Positions 25,188-34,243 are shown, counted from the stretch's first letter. The stretch is 64,000 nt of DNA from Acidobacteriota bacterium (GCA_003223025.1 QHXR01000018.1:1-64000), one strand, 5' to 3'. Notes: generated from the letters alone by a model not told the origin. Translations and numbers: made by a program.

Positions 25188-26794
25188 TGAGCTCGCTCAG
25201 CGGAAAGTTCAAAACGCTCTTCACAACCTTTCGTGATTCCGGCATGACCGGCGTCGCACAACGCGTCATCGATTGGAACATCACACGGCGCCAAAATCAG
25301 CAGTATCAAGAGTGGCTATCGAAAGCCGGAAAGGTCGACGTGACGTTCGAGTCGCTGACGACGCAACCGTGCATTTCCGTCGTCGTTCCCGTCTTCAACG
25401 TCGATGAGAAATGGCTTCGATCGTGTATCGACTCCGTCGTTCGCCAGATCTATCAAAACTGGGAACTCTGCATCGCCGATGATGCATCCACAAAGCCGCA
25501 CGTCCGTCGGGTTCTGCAGGAATATTCCGACAGCGATCCTCGAATCAAAGTCGTCTTCAGAGAAAAGAACGGTCACATTTCGGCAGCGTCGAATTCTGCT
25601 CTCGAGATCGCAACCGGCGAGTACGTCGTACTGCTCGACAATGACGACGAGCTTTCGCCGGACGCGTTGTTCTGGGTTGCTCATGAGCTCGACACGTTTC
25701 CCGACGCCGCGATCATATACAGCGACGAAGATCTCATCGACGAAAACGGCCGCCGCTTCGGCCCTAAATTCAAGCCTGATTTTAGCCGCGAGCTTTTTTA
25801 CTCGCTAAATCTTTTGACGCATCTCAGCGCATTTCGAACCGATCTCATCCGCTCGATCGGTGGTTTTCAAATCGGGACAGAGGGAAGTCAGGATTACGAT
25901 CTTGAGCTGCGAGTGATCGAGCAGATCGACGAATCGCAGATCCGTCACATTCCGCGGATCCTGTATCACTGGCGAGTGATCCGCGGTTCCGTAGCCTTCT
26001 CGATGGATGAAAAGCCTTACGCACACGAGCGTGCGCGAGATGCTTTGCGTCAGCATTTTAAACGTACCGGCGTCGAGGCTGAGGTCGTCGAGTCGTTTCA
26101 CAATTTGCATCGCGTTAGTTACACAGGGTCTGATCCAGAACCTCGAGTAAGCGTCATCGTCATCGACATGGGAGAGCCTGTCACTTCCGAGCACGATGTC
26201 GTTTACGAACGAAACGCCGAAGCGTTGAATCAGGCCGCCACCGCTGCTTCGGGCGAAGTGCTCGTTTTCATCGATTCCACGTTGCGGGCGGAAGATGCGG
26301 ATGCGATCGGTGAGCTTGCGAGTTTTGCCATGCATCCTGACATCGGAGCAGTCGGCGGACGGATCTTGAAGAATTCGCTTCGTGTCGAACAGGCCGGCAT
26401 CGTGCTCGCAAAAGATCTTTCGCCACGGCCGGCTCACGCCGGATATGCGCGAACTTCTCCGGGCAACATGTATCGCAATCGTCAGATCGGAAATTACGTG
26501 GCGATCTCGAGCTCGTGCATGGCCATCCGCAAGAGTCTTTTCGAAGAAGCCGGAGGTTTCGATGCGGGTCTCGAGCTTTTTGATATCGATCTATGTTTGC
26601 GGTTGCGTGAGATGAAGAAGCGAATCGTCGTATTGCCGCACGTGGAATTCCGGCGTGTCGGTCCTACACCGGAGCGCAATTACTCGACAGCGGAACTTGC
26701 GCGATTGCGCGATCGCTGGCCGGCGTACATCGAAGGCGATCCGTTCTGTAATCGGAATCTGAAACGTGACGGAAGCTTCGATATCGATGTTTAG
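25187..26794 (+). CDS. glycosyltransferase family 2 with two GT2-like domains
   Basis: 535 residues. The first GT2 domain (about residues 65-290) has ISVVVPVFNVDEKWLRSCIDSV, the CIADDAS loop and LLDNDDELSPDAL, plus YSDEDLI. The second (about 305-500) has SVIVIDMGEP and AVGGRI but lacks a clear DxD, so it may be catalytically weak or structural. The order resembles two-domain rhamnosyl or O-antigen transferases. The ATG at 25187 overlaps the methyltransferase stop; a TTG at 25184 precedes it. The last gene of the plus-strand polysaccharide run; its end overlaps a convergent methyltransferase by four bases. Confidence 0.88.
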   Translation: MSSLSGKFKTLFTTFRDSGMTGVAQRVIDWNITRRQNQQYQEWLSKAGKVDVTFESLTTQPCISVVVPVFNVDEKWLRSCIDSVVRQIYQNWELCIADDASTKPHVRRVLQEYSDSDPRIKVVFREKNGHISAASNSALEIATGEYVVLLDNDDELSPDALFWVAHELDTFPDAAIIYSDEDLIDENGRRFGPKFKPDFSRELFYSLNLLTHLSAFRTDLIRSIGGFQIGTEGSQDYDLELRVIEQIDESQIRHIPRILYHWRVIRGSVAFSMDEKPYAHERARDALRQHFKRTGVEAEVVESFHNLHRVSYTGSDPEPRVSVIVIDMGEPVTSEHDVVYERNAEALNQAATAASGEVLVFIDSTLRAEDADAIGELASFAMHPDIGAVGGRILKNSLRVEQAGIVLAKDLSPRPAHAGYARTSPGNMYRNRQIGNYVAISSSCMAIRKSLFEEAGGFDAGLELFDIDLCLRLREMKKRIVVLPHVEFRRVGPTPERNYSTAELARLRDRWPAYIEGDPFCNRNLKRDGSFDIDV

Positions 26795-27447
26795 ATCGCG
26801 ATGTCGTAGTCGTAAATGTATTCGTCGGGCGTGGTAGAAACTTTTTTTCCAAACAGGCGCGTGTTCAGATAGGCCGGCATAAAACTTACTTCGGACGACT
26901 CCTTCGCCTTCAGTCGTACCGGAAACTCGAAATCCGTCGCAATCACTTCAAATCCCATCCGCGTGCCGAACAGACCTGACAAAGCCTCTCGTGAAAATCT
27001 GAAATAGTCGTGTGGCGATGCGTGGAGCGGATACGATTGATGCGTTTGGATAAAGAGCAGGCCGCCGATCTTCATCGCTTTCATGATCTCGTGCGCGGCA
27101 AGATGCGGATACTTGAAATGTTCGAATGAAGAGCAGGAAATGACGGCGTCGAATTCTTCATGACCTGTAGTCTCAGTTAGACGATGAGCGTCTACAACTA
27201 TGTCGACGTCCTCGGCTAATTCGATATCGGCTCCGATGAATTTCGACGCGTGCGGGATCCAACTGTCGTGTCGCGTCGAACGTTCCGCATACGATCGGCG
27301 TGTGCCTAGCTCGAGCACTTTCGGAGCGTCGATCATGCGACACTGGTCGATAAAATCGGCGAGAAGGTCACTGCCCGTATGCGTCAAATGTTCGGGCGGT
27401 TTCAGGTAATATCTTGCGACGTTGCGGACTCGTCTTAATAAACTCAT
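26791..27447 (-). CDS. SAM-dependent methyltransferase
   Basis: 218 residues. VLELGTRRSYAERSTR is motif I, FIGADIE motif II and FDAVISCSSFEHFKYPHLAAHEIMKAMKIGGLLFIQTH is the post-II/III region of Methyltransf_11. Substrate unknown; it may act on the same glycan but is on the opposite strand and ends at the same point as the GT2 gene. It is the last gene of the minus-strand run symporter - secreted protein - rhomboid - methyltransferase, beginning 10 bases after the rhomboid stop. Confidence 0.85.
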   Translation of the reverse strand: MSLLRRVRNVARYYLKPPEHLTHTGSDLLADFIDQCRMIDAPKVLELGTRRSYAERSTRHDSWIPHASKFIGADIELAEDVDIVVDAHRLTETTGHEEFDAVISCSSFEHFKYPHLAAHEIMKAMKIGGLLFIQTHQSYPLHASPHDYFRFSREALSGLFGTRMGFEVIATDFEFPVRLKAKESSEVSFMPAYLNTRLFGKKVSTTPDEYIYDYDIAI

Positions 27448-27457
27448 TCAGGTCTCT

Positions 27458-28165
27458 TCATACCTTTCGTCCCATCGCAAAAACTTTAACGAGCACGATG
27501 CCGGCGACAAATCCGCCGATGTGCGCGGCGTAGGCAACTCCGCCTGTTCCCGGATCCGTCATGTAACCGAGTATCAACTGATAGACGATCCAGATCCCGA
27601 TCGCGACAAACGCGGGAACGGTCGTCAGAAAATTGAAGATGATCGCACGCACTTCCCGTTGCGGGAAAAGAAGCACGTAGCCGCCGAGAACTCCCGAGAT
27701 CGCGCCTGACGCACCGAGCATCGGGATGATCGAGTCGGGGCCAAGTATGATCTGCGCGACCGCCGCGGCGAGTCCGCAAACGATATAAAAGATCGCGTAA
27801 CGAACATGACCAAGCAGGTTCTCGAGATTGTCTCCGAAGATCCAGAGGAACAGCATATTGCCGCCGAGGTGGGCGATGCTGCCGTGCATGAACATCGAAC
27901 TTAGAAAGTTGAAATAGACGGGAAGCGGCGTGTCGAAATGTTTGATCTCGCCGGTGTGACCGAATGAATCGCGGATGATCTGCACGCCGGATATGTCGAC
28001 GCCGGTCGTGATCTCTTTCGGGACGAGCGAGAACGCGTACGTGAACGCGTCGTTTCCGCCGAGGCCCTGAAGCAGAACAAACACGAGAACGTTTATTCCG
28101 ATGAATGCATAATTGACGACCGGCATGATAGTCCGGTCCGAGTTGTCATCGCCAATTGGAAACAT
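27458..28165 (-). CDS. rhomboid-family intramembrane serine protease
   Basis: 235 residues and six to seven membrane helices. The catalytic dyad is Ser153 in GASGAISG (151-158) and His215 in AAHIGGFVAG; the HxxGN-like HLGGNM with Asn103 is the oxyanion region. It cuts transmembrane helices of partner proteins. A loop of about 45 residues (45-90) between helices 1 and 2 is exposed. It lies between a secreted unknown and a methyltransferase in one run; substrates are not predictable. Confidence 0.92.
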   Translation of the reverse strand: MFPIGDDNSDRTIMPVVNYAFIGINVLVFVLLQGLGGNDAFTYAFSLVPKEITTGVDISGVQIIRDSFGHTGEIKHFDTPLPVYFNFLSSMFMHGSIAHLGGNMLFLWIFGDNLENLLGHVRYAIFYIVCGLAAAVAQIILGPDSIIPMLGASGAISGVLGGYVLLFPQREVRAIIFNFLTTVPAFVAIGIWIVYQLILGYMTDPGTGGVAYAAHIGGFVAGIVLVKVFAMGRKV

Positions 28166-28190
28166 TTAACCCTTCCTTGTTGTGCAAACG

Positions 28191-28658
28191 CTAATAGAAC
28201 ATCGAAATGCAATCCTTTGCCCCATGCACCTGGCAGGACAAAGGAAGAACCGCTTTAGTAAATCTGTTGATGATATCTTCTGAAGTGGAAGCGATCTCAT
28301 AGATCTTTTCGCCGTACGAGTAGAGGAGCACCCGAGAGCTCTCTTTCGAGCACCAGTAGAGAGATCCAACATTGCGATCTTTATAAAACATCGGTCTTGG
28401 ACTTCCGCATTTTTGCAGCGATCTCAAGCGAGCGTTCATCTCAACAGCAAGCTTTTTGGGATCGGAAATAAAATTTTCCCTAAGCCGTAGATCGGAGAAT
28501 ACGAATGCGTAATCAGCAACCATTGTGTAGTCGCGTTCATTGAGCAACGTAAATTCGCTTCCTAGCAATTGAGGCGTCGACGCTTCGAAACCTGCATCTT
28601 GACTGAACGCGATCACGCTGAGCAACAAGATCATGCTTGCAATTATTAGCCCTTTCAT
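28191..28658 (-). CDS. secreted protein of unknown function
   Basis: 155 residues. Residues 1-20 (KGLIIASMILLLSVIAFSQ) are a signal peptide. The mature chain has three cysteines (CGSPRPMF, YWCSKE, LSCQVHGAKDC) and mixed alpha-beta composition. No family recognised. ATG at 28658 chosen: the strong Shine-Dalgarno AGGAGGT sits 8 bases ahead; a GTG lies directly before. It is between the symporter and rhomboid genes. Confidence 0.7.
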   Translation of the reverse strand: MKGLIIASMILLLSVIAFSQDAGFEASTPQLLGSEFTLLNERDYTMVADYAFVFSDLRLRENFISDPKKLAVEMNARLRSLQKCGSPRPMFYKDRNVGSLYWCSKESSRVLLYSYGEKIYEIASTSEDIINRFTKAVLPLSCQVHGAKDCISMFY

Positions 28659-28666
28659 CACGCAGC

Positions 28667-28673
28667 ACCTCCT
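28667..28673 (-). promoter_or_regulatory. strong ribosome binding site
   Basis: A full AGGAGGT (minus strand) eight bases before the ATG of the secreted protein at 28658, five before the GTG at 28661. It supports the shorter start. Confidence 0.75.
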
Positions 28674-28678
28674 GAGTT

Positions 28679-30196
28679 TTAAGTCGCGACGATGGGCTTG
28701 AGCCCCGTCACTTCTTCAAGCTCAGCCTCTTCGCGTTCCCATTCCTCATTTCTAAATGCACCTTCCCATTTCGTAATGACCACCGTCGCGAGACAATTTC
28801 CGATCACGTTGATCGCGGTCCGCGCCATGTCCATCAACTCATCGACACCGAGAATCAGGATCACACCTTCGACCGGCAGCGCGAACGAAGCAAGCGTTCC
28901 GAGCAAGATCACGAGCGATGCTCGCGGCACTCCGGCAACTCCCTTTGACGTCAGCATCAGCGTCAGAAGCATGACGATCTGCTGCGTCCACGACAGCTCG
29001 ACGCCCGCCGCTTGTGCGACGAATATCGATGCGAGTGCGAGGTAGAGCGTCGTGCCGTCGAGATTAAAACTGTAGCCCGTCGGCAGAACGAAACCCACAA
29101 TGCGACGCGGGCAACCGAGTCGTGCCAGATTTTCCATCGCCTTGGGAAGTGCGGATTCGCTCGAAGTAGTCGCGAATGCGATCGACGCCGGCGTCTTCAC
29201 TGCATTGAAAAAGTCGCGCAGCGGTACTTTGAAGATCAGCGCGATCGGCAGCAACACCAAAAGCGAGAACGCGATCAGGGCGCCGTAAAGCGTCAGCACA
29301 AGTTTTCCTAAATAGATCAGGACCCCGAGGCCTTGCTCGTTGTGACCGATCGTATACGCCATCGCCGCACCTACTCCGACAGGCGCAAACTTCATCACAT
29401 ATTCCGTAAATCGAAACATGATGTCGGCGAGCGACTGACACCACGCGAGGACGGGTTTTGCTTTTGGTCCGATCGCCGTCGCCGCGAGAGCAAAGAGCAC
29501 CGAGAAAATTACGATCTGGAGAACATCGCCTTCCGCCATCGCTTTTATGATCGACGTCGGCGAAAGATGAGCGATGATATCGCCGAATGTTTGAGGCTTT
29601 GCCGGCGGGTCCGATGCTGTCAATCCTTTCGAAGCGGCTTCAGCAGCGGCAGCGGCTTTTTGCGCGGCGAGTAAGGCGAATTGATCTGCTTCGGCAGCAG
29701 CATTCGGATTCGTCGCGGATTGAGCACGAAGCTCGACGGCTTTCTTCGAAGCTTCATCGGCCTCTTTCGAATAAGACTGCGCACGCTGCGCGTAAGTAGC
29801 TTTATCGTCGCCCTTTGCAACACCGGCGAGCGAAACTCCATCACCCGGACGCGTGATGTTTACTGCGGCCAGTCCGATGATGAGCGCGAGCGTCGTGACG
29901 ACCTCAAAATACAAAAGCGATTTTGCGCCGATGCGTCCGACCTGTTTTATATCTCCGGTGCCCGAGATCCCGACGACCAATGTCGCGAAGATCAGTGGCG
30001 CGATGATGGACTTGATCAAATTCAGAAATAGAGTCGAGAGCGAGCGCACGAATGCGAGGACGGTCTGCGTCTCCATCCCCAGAATGTGATGATCGGGCGA
30101 AGCCTTGTCGAGCTGCCCGATGAGCCAGCCGGCAAAAATTCCGACGACGAGTCCGATCATGATCTTCCAGGTCAACGAGATCTTCGGTAGTTTCAT
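28679..30196 (-). CDS. dicarboxylate/amino acid:cation symporter (DAACS) with alanine-rich loop insertion
   Basis: 505 residues, against about 420-450 for GltP/DctA relatives. Transport motifs are intact: SIIAPLIFATLVVGI, SSSE-like TTSSESALPKAMENL, GYSFNLDGTTLYL and GVAGVPRASLVIL. It takes up a C4-dicarboxylate, glutamate or aspartate with H+ or Na+. Residues about 128-200 are an alanine- and glutamate-rich helical insert (AQRAQSYSKEADEASKKAVE, then AAAAAEAASK) between helices 4 and the LQIVIFS segment; this is the loop region known to vary in this family. I use ATG at 30196; 30253 is an open but unlikely start. Confidence 0.92.
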   Translation of the reverse strand: MKLPKISLTWKIMIGLVVGIFAGWLIGQLDKASPDHHILGMETQTVLAFVRSLSTLFLNLIKSIIAPLIFATLVVGISGTGDIKQVGRIGAKSLLYFEVVTTLALIIGLAAVNITRPGDGVSLAGVAKGDDKATYAQRAQSYSKEADEASKKAVELRAQSATNPNAAAEADQFALLAAQKAAAAAEAASKGLTASDPPAKPQTFGDIIAHLSPTSIIKAMAEGDVLQIVIFSVLFALAATAIGPKAKPVLAWCQSLADIMFRFTEYVMKFAPVGVGAAMAYTIGHNEQGLGVLIYLGKLVLTLYGALIAFSLLVLLPIALIFKVPLRDFFNAVKTPASIAFATTSSESALPKAMENLARLGCPRRIVGFVLPTGYSFNLDGTTLYLALASIFVAQAAGVELSWTQQIVMLLTLMLTSKGVAGVPRASLVILLGTLASFALPVEGVILILGVDELMDMARTAINVIGNCLATVVITKWEGAFRNEEWEREEAELEEVTGLKPIVAT

Positions 30197-30291
30197 ATTT
30201 GTCTTAAGTACGTTGCTCAAGCGGGGATGCAGATTTTTTTGTGAGTTTAGCAAATAACCTGCAGTTTGGGTATGATTCTGTAAAAAGCATT

Positions 30292-31560
30292 ATGAGAGTT
30301 CATTGTCGTCTTCTGCCGTCAATTTTTATTCTGATCGCGGGATTCGCGACAGCTTCGCTCGCTCAACAGAAGTACGTTGCCTTCGCGTCGGGCAGTCAGG
30401 TGCAACCGCCAAATGCGTCGGCGCGATGGATCGTCGTCGATGTTCAGGTTAACCCGCCCGCTATTCCGACGAACGCCGCGAATCTGGTGTTCCACGGACG
30501 AGGTGGAACGCCGTTTCCGGCAAATTCGGACACGCTGATTTGCGGACAAGGAATAGCGTGTTTTCATCCCGGGTTTCCGCCGGACTCGTCGTGGGTCGCT
30601 ACGTTCGATATCGACGCGTCGGGATTAGCCTTCCTTCGGCGGAACGGATTCCGTATCGTAGTCACGACGCCGGGCTTTCCGGGTGGAGAAGTCGAGGGCG
30701 CCGTTCATCTGACAAACGGAACTTACAACGACTACGACGGCGATGGCCGCACGGATGTTCAGGTGTATCGAACTTCGAATAATACTTTCTATGCGCTGAA
30801 GAGCTCGAACGGTGAATTTATAGCGCGACAACTCGGACAGCCGGGTGATTCGGTTTCGCTGACCGTCGATTTTGATGGCGATGGCCGTTCGGATTTTTCG
30901 ACCGCCCGTTACAACGCCGAAGTGCTCTGGCGGATCATTCCATCATTAACGAATGTGCTTCAAGAAACGCGCTGGGGATCATCGACGCTCGGCGATTTCT
31001 TCGCCGCCGCAGATTACGACGGCGACGGAAAGATGGACATCGCGGTCTTTCGCGCGGGCGTGTGGCATATCATCCGGAGCTTGGACGGAACTTACCGGCA
31101 GGATTATTGGGGAACCTCGGGCGACGCACCGGCGGCTGCGGATTTTGACCGCGACAATATCGCCGATCTGACGGTCGCTCGAAGCGAAGGTGGCCAGCGC
31201 GTTTGGTATACGCGTCTGAGCACGAGCGGTGCGATGAATGTTACGGCGTGGGGTTTGTCGAGCGACGCGTTCTTCACGGGCCGTTCCGATTTCGACGGCG
31301 ATGCGATCGCCGACCTCCTCGTGATCCGCAACGAAAGCGGCCAGCGTGTTTTTTACATTCGACGGAGTTCCGACGGAGCATTGCAAGTGATCCCGTGGGG
31401 ACTCTCGAGCGATGTCGTGAAGCTCGGCGATTACGACGGAGACGGGAAGACGGATCCGGCCGTCACGCGGGCGGTAAACGGGCAGAGAATTTTTTACATT
31501 CTGCAGAGCTCGAACGGACAGCCGAGATATGAGACGTTTGGATTGGCGGGGGATTTCTGA
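30292..31560 (+). CDS. secreted CHRD-like and FG-GAP/VCBS repeat protein
   Basis: 422 residues. A signal peptide ends SLAQ (about residue 25). The first part (about 27-140) resembles a CHRD domain (GRGGTPFPANS, TTPGFPGGEVEGAVHL). Then six FG-GAP/VCBS repeats of about 42 residues follow, each starting DYDGDGxxD or DFDGDGxxD (for example at 145, 190 and 232) that bind calcium. Such proteins are exported beta-propellers or surface proteins. The sixth repeat ends the protein with no clear sorting domain. It is divergent from the symporter. ATG at 30292 begins the signal peptide. Confidence 0.85.
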   Translation: MRVHCRLLPSIFILIAGFATASLAQQKYVAFASGSQVQPPNASARWIVVDVQVNPPAIPTNAANLVFHGRGGTPFPANSDTLICGQGIACFHPGFPPDSSWVATFDIDASGLAFLRRNGFRIVVTTPGFPGGEVEGAVHLTNGTYNDYDGDGRTDVQVYRTSNNTFYALKSSNGEFIARQLGQPGDSVSLTVDFDGDGRSDFSTARYNAEVLWRIIPSLTNVLQETRWGSSTLGDFFAAADYDGDGKMDIAVFRAGVWHIIRSLDGTYRQDYWGTSGDAPAAADFDRDNIADLTVARSEGGQRVWYTRLSTSGAMNVTAWGLSSDAFFTGRSDFDGDAIADLLVIRNESGQRVFYIRRSSDGALQVIPWGLSSDVVKLGDYDGDGKTDPAVTRAVNGQRIFYILQSSNGQPRYETFGLAGDF

Positions 31561-31562
31561 GA

Positions 31563-31835
31563 AGTCTAGCGAGTCCATCGAAGCTGCGGGTCCGGTTCGG
31601 CAAAGGTTTTCAGCACCAAAGGTGCGGTTGCAATTTAGCCAGGGGCAACGCCCCTGGAATGATCGTTTGGAAATCGAGCACCAAAGGTGCGGCGTAATGC
31701 GCGATTACTCCGCCGCGTTGCGGCTTCCGTCGTAAATTCGCTTACCAGGGGCGTTGCCCCTGGCTATATTACGATCGCACCTTCGGTGCTAAAGTGCATT
31801 CGACGGACCCGACAGACCCGGAAGACTCGATAGAC
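31563..31835. repeat. nested palindromic element, family F
   Basis: Outer arms GTCTAGCGAGTC (31566) and GACTCGATAGAC (31824-31835). Inside: AGCACCAAAGGTGCGG (31611) twice, CGCACCTTCGGTGCT (31776), and CCAGGGGCAACGCCCCTGG (31639) with its complement CCAGGGGCGTTGCCCCTGG (31745). This explains the whole gap before the GlcD gene; no coding seen. Confidence 0.85.
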
Positions 31836-31843
31836 TACAAGGG

Positions 31844-33268
31844 ATGTTCGAATCAATTCATTTCAATTCAAAAGGCCGTGCGACGACGACAGCGTCGAAT
31901 CCTGCGGTGCTTGCAAAACTGCGCGGGATCGTCGGTGAGGAGAACGTCGTCATCGACCCGGAAAAAGTCGAGCCGTACGGCGCCGATGCCGTCAAAGAAA
32001 AGTTTCCGCCCGAAGCCGTCGTGTTTCCCGAATCGACCGCGCAAATGGTCGAGATATTGAAGCTTGCGAACGAACACCTCTTTCCCGTAACGGCCCGGGG
32101 CGGCGGAGTCGGATATACGGGCGGTGCGGTTCCGATCGACGGCGGCATCGTCATCGGCACCGATCGCATGAAGAAGATCATCGAGATAAACGCGGATGAT
32201 CTTTACGTCATTTGTCAGCCGGGACTCACGACATTCGAATTGCAACAGGCGGTTGCAGCACAAGGTTTACTTTTCGCTCCAGATCCGGCGTCTTACAAAG
32301 ATTCGTTCATCGGCGGGAACATCGCGGAGAACGCCGGCGGGATGCGCACGCCGAAGTATGGCGTGACGAAACATCACGTGCTCGGACTCGAAGTCGTGAC
32401 TGCGATAGGTGAAGTCATTCGTACCGGCGGGAAGACGGTGAAGAACGTCGTCGGATTCGATCTCACCGGATTGATGTGCGGCTCTGAAGGAATGCTCGGT
32501 ATCATCACCGAAGCAACGTTGAAGCTTCTGCCGATGCCCGAGGCGACTTCGACCGTGCGTGCGAATTTTCATTCGATGGAAGCCGCGTGCAAGGTGCTGA
32601 CGAAATTTACGCCCGAAGGTTTGCTGCCGATGGCGATGGAAGTTCTGGATAAATATTGCGTCGCCGCGGTGGAAGAAAATTTCGCGTTTGGACTTTCGAA
32701 AGATGCCGAAGCGATATTGATAGTGGCGGTCGATGGATCGACGGAAGAAGTTGCGCGCAGCGCTCAGATGATCGAGCGGATCATTGGCGAGAACGGCGGC
32801 TTCGATATTCTGCGAGCCAAAACAAAAGAAGAAGAGGACAAGCTCTGGGACGTGCGTCGTGCGATCTCGCCGTCGCTGATGAAGTACGGAACGCTGAAGA
32901 TCAACGAAGACGTCGTCGTCCCGAGATCAAAAGTTCCCGAGCTCGTCGCACGTATCGAACAGATCGGACGCAGGCACGACACATTCGTCGCGAACTTCGG
33001 CCACGCCGGCGATGGAAATATTCATGTCAATTTCGTCGTCGACCGTGACGACGCCGACGCCGTCGCACGTGCACGCCAATGCGTGTCGGAAACGTTCCAA
33101 CTCTCGGTCGAGCTTGGCGGGACGATCTCCGGCGAGCACGGAATCGGCTACGTAAAAGCGCAGTACATGGATTACGCTATCGATCGTCCGACGCTTGAGA
33201 TCATGAAGGGGATCAAAAAAGTTTTCGATCCGAATGGAATTTTGAATCCGGGGAAGATGTTTGTGTGA
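31844..33268 (+). CDS. FAD-linked oxidase, GlcD-type
   Basis: 474 residues. The FAD_binding_4 domain (about 40-225) has PVTARGGGVGYTGGAVPIDGG and the loop AENAGGMRTPKYGVTKHHVLG; the C-terminal FAD-oxidase_C half ends with GEHGIGYVKAQYMDYA. It oxidises glycolate, D-lactate or a similar 2-hydroxy acid. Partners glcE and glcF are not adjacent, so it may act alone or with a distant subunit. LarA at 15 kb could provide or use D-lactate, but this is inference. Start ATG at 31844. Confidence 0.92.
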   Translation: MFESIHFNSKGRATTTASNPAVLAKLRGIVGEENVVIDPEKVEPYGADAVKEKFPPEAVVFPESTAQMVEILKLANEHLFPVTARGGGVGYTGGAVPIDGGIVIGTDRMKKIIEINADDLYVICQPGLTTFELQQAVAAQGLLFAPDPASYKDSFIGGNIAENAGGMRTPKYGVTKHHVLGLEVVTAIGEVIRTGGKTVKNVVGFDLTGLMCGSEGMLGIITEATLKLLPMPEATSTVRANFHSMEAACKVLTKFTPEGLLPMAMEVLDKYCVAAVEENFAFGLSKDAEAILIVAVDGSTEEVARSAQMIERIIGENGGFDILRAKTKEEEDKLWDVRRAISPSLMKYGTLKINEDVVVPRSKVPELVARIEQIGRRHDTFVANFGHAGDGNIHVNFVVDRDDADAVARARQCVSETFQLSVELGGTISGEHGIGYVKAQYMDYAIDRPTLEIMKGIKKVFDPNGILNPGKMFV

Positions 33269-33286
33269 TAAACGCACGGTGGTAAC

Positions 33287-33487
33287 ATGGCACGTATGCA
33301 AGGAATTCGTTACGTAACAGATGAGCGAGGTGAGCGAGTGGCGGTGCAGATCGACCTTAAGAAACACGGCGAGATCTGGGAAGATTTCTTCGACATCCTC
33401 ACTGCAAAGAGACGACGCAACGAGCCACGAGAATCTCTCGCTTCCGTTAAAGCAAAGCTCAAAAAGAACGGCAAGCTGAATGGCTGA
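33287..33487 (+). CDS. antitoxin-like protein paired with a RelE pseudogene
   Basis: 66 residues, beginning MARMQGIRYVTDERGERVAVQIDLKKHGEIWEDFFDIL: a short DNA-binding-sized head and a basic tail (KAKLKKNG). This architecture is common for the antitoxin of RelE/ParE-type type II pairs. It overlaps the toxin start by eight bases. The toxin is broken, so the antitoxin is an orphan. I cannot assign Phd, RelB or CopG subfamily with certainty. Confidence 0.65.
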   Translation: MARMQGIRYVTDERGERVAVQIDLKKHGEIWEDFFDILTAKRRRNEPRESLASVKAKLKKNGKLNG

Positions 33488-33739
33488 TTACTCGATCAGT
33501 TTTGTCCGTTCTGCGCGCAAGGAGCTTGAGTCTCTACCTACTCAACTCATCCGGGAATACTCTCGAAGATCGAACTGCTGTCAAAGAATCCCAGACCTAC
33601 TGGTTGTAAAAAACTCAAAGGTGCTCATGACCTTTAGCGCATCCGCATCGGCGAGTACCGCGTAATATACTCGGTCGTCGATCGAGACATTCGAATCGAA
33701 ATTATTACCGTCAGGCACCGCAGTCAGGCTTATGACTAA
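33480..33739 (+). pseudogene. RelE/ParE-type toxin, frameshifted and nonsense-mutated
   Basis: Frame 1 reads MADYSISFVRSARKELESLP, a typical RelE start. Around 33555 the conserved reading moves to another frame (GILSKIELLSKNPRPTGCKK, LKGAHDL), stops at TAG 33635-33637 where RelE has a Trp (LWRIRIG), and then continues RIRIGEYRVIYSVVDRDIRI to the TAA at 33737. So one indel and one nonsense mutation inactivated a RelE-like ribonuclease that cuts mRNA on the ribosome. A programmed shift is unlikely because of the second lesion. The next gene starts at 33732. Confidence 0.82.
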
Positions 33740-34232
33740 ACTTTCACTCAAGATCGTCGCGTGCATATTCATCTTATTTCACTGCGTGAATTCCGCGGCG
33801 GCGCAGAAGAAAACAATTATCCTCGTTCGTCACGCGGAGAAAGTTGACGCGAGTCAGGATCCCGGTCTCTCGGTGGAGGGAAAAGCGCGAGCGGAAACCC
33901 TGGCTAAGATCGTGAAGCGTTATAAACCCGGTGCGATATATTCGACTGATTTCAAGCGGACGCGCGATACGGTTGCGCCGATGGCCTCACGTCGAAAACT
34001 GCAGATCCAAATCTACGATCCGAAAAAACCGGGCGAGCTTGTCGACACGATTATGAAGGGTAAGACGAAGCGATTTCTTATCGCCGGCCATAGCAATACG
34101 ATCCCCGGTTTGGCGAATTTGCTTGGGAAAAAGGAATTGTTCAAGAATCTCGATGATTCGGAGTACGGGGCGATTTACATTGTCCGGATAATAGACGGGA
34201 AGGTCCGGAAAACTGAGATCATTCCGTATTGA
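33732..34232 (+). CDS. exported histidine phosphatase (SixA/phosphoglycerate mutase-like)
   Basis: 166 residues. A signal peptide (residues 1-24, ending SAAAQ) puts it in the periplasm. LVRHAEK (about 30-36) is the histidine phosphatase RHG-type motif in its RHA form; STDFKRTRDT and IAGHSNTIP carry the second Arg and His. Lys follows the catalytic histidine region, and short length resembles SixA. Substrate unknown. It begins at the very end of the dead RelE reading. Confidence 0.87.
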   Translation: MTKLSLKIVACIFILFHCVNSAAAQKKTIILVRHAEKVDASQDPGLSVEGKARAETLAKIVKRYKPGAIYSTDFKRTRDTVAPMASRRKLQIQIYDPKKPGELVDTIMKGKTKRFLIAGHSNTIPGLANLLGKKELFKNLDDSEYGAIYIVRIIDGKVRKTEIIPY

Positions 34233-34243
34233 GTCCGCTCTTG

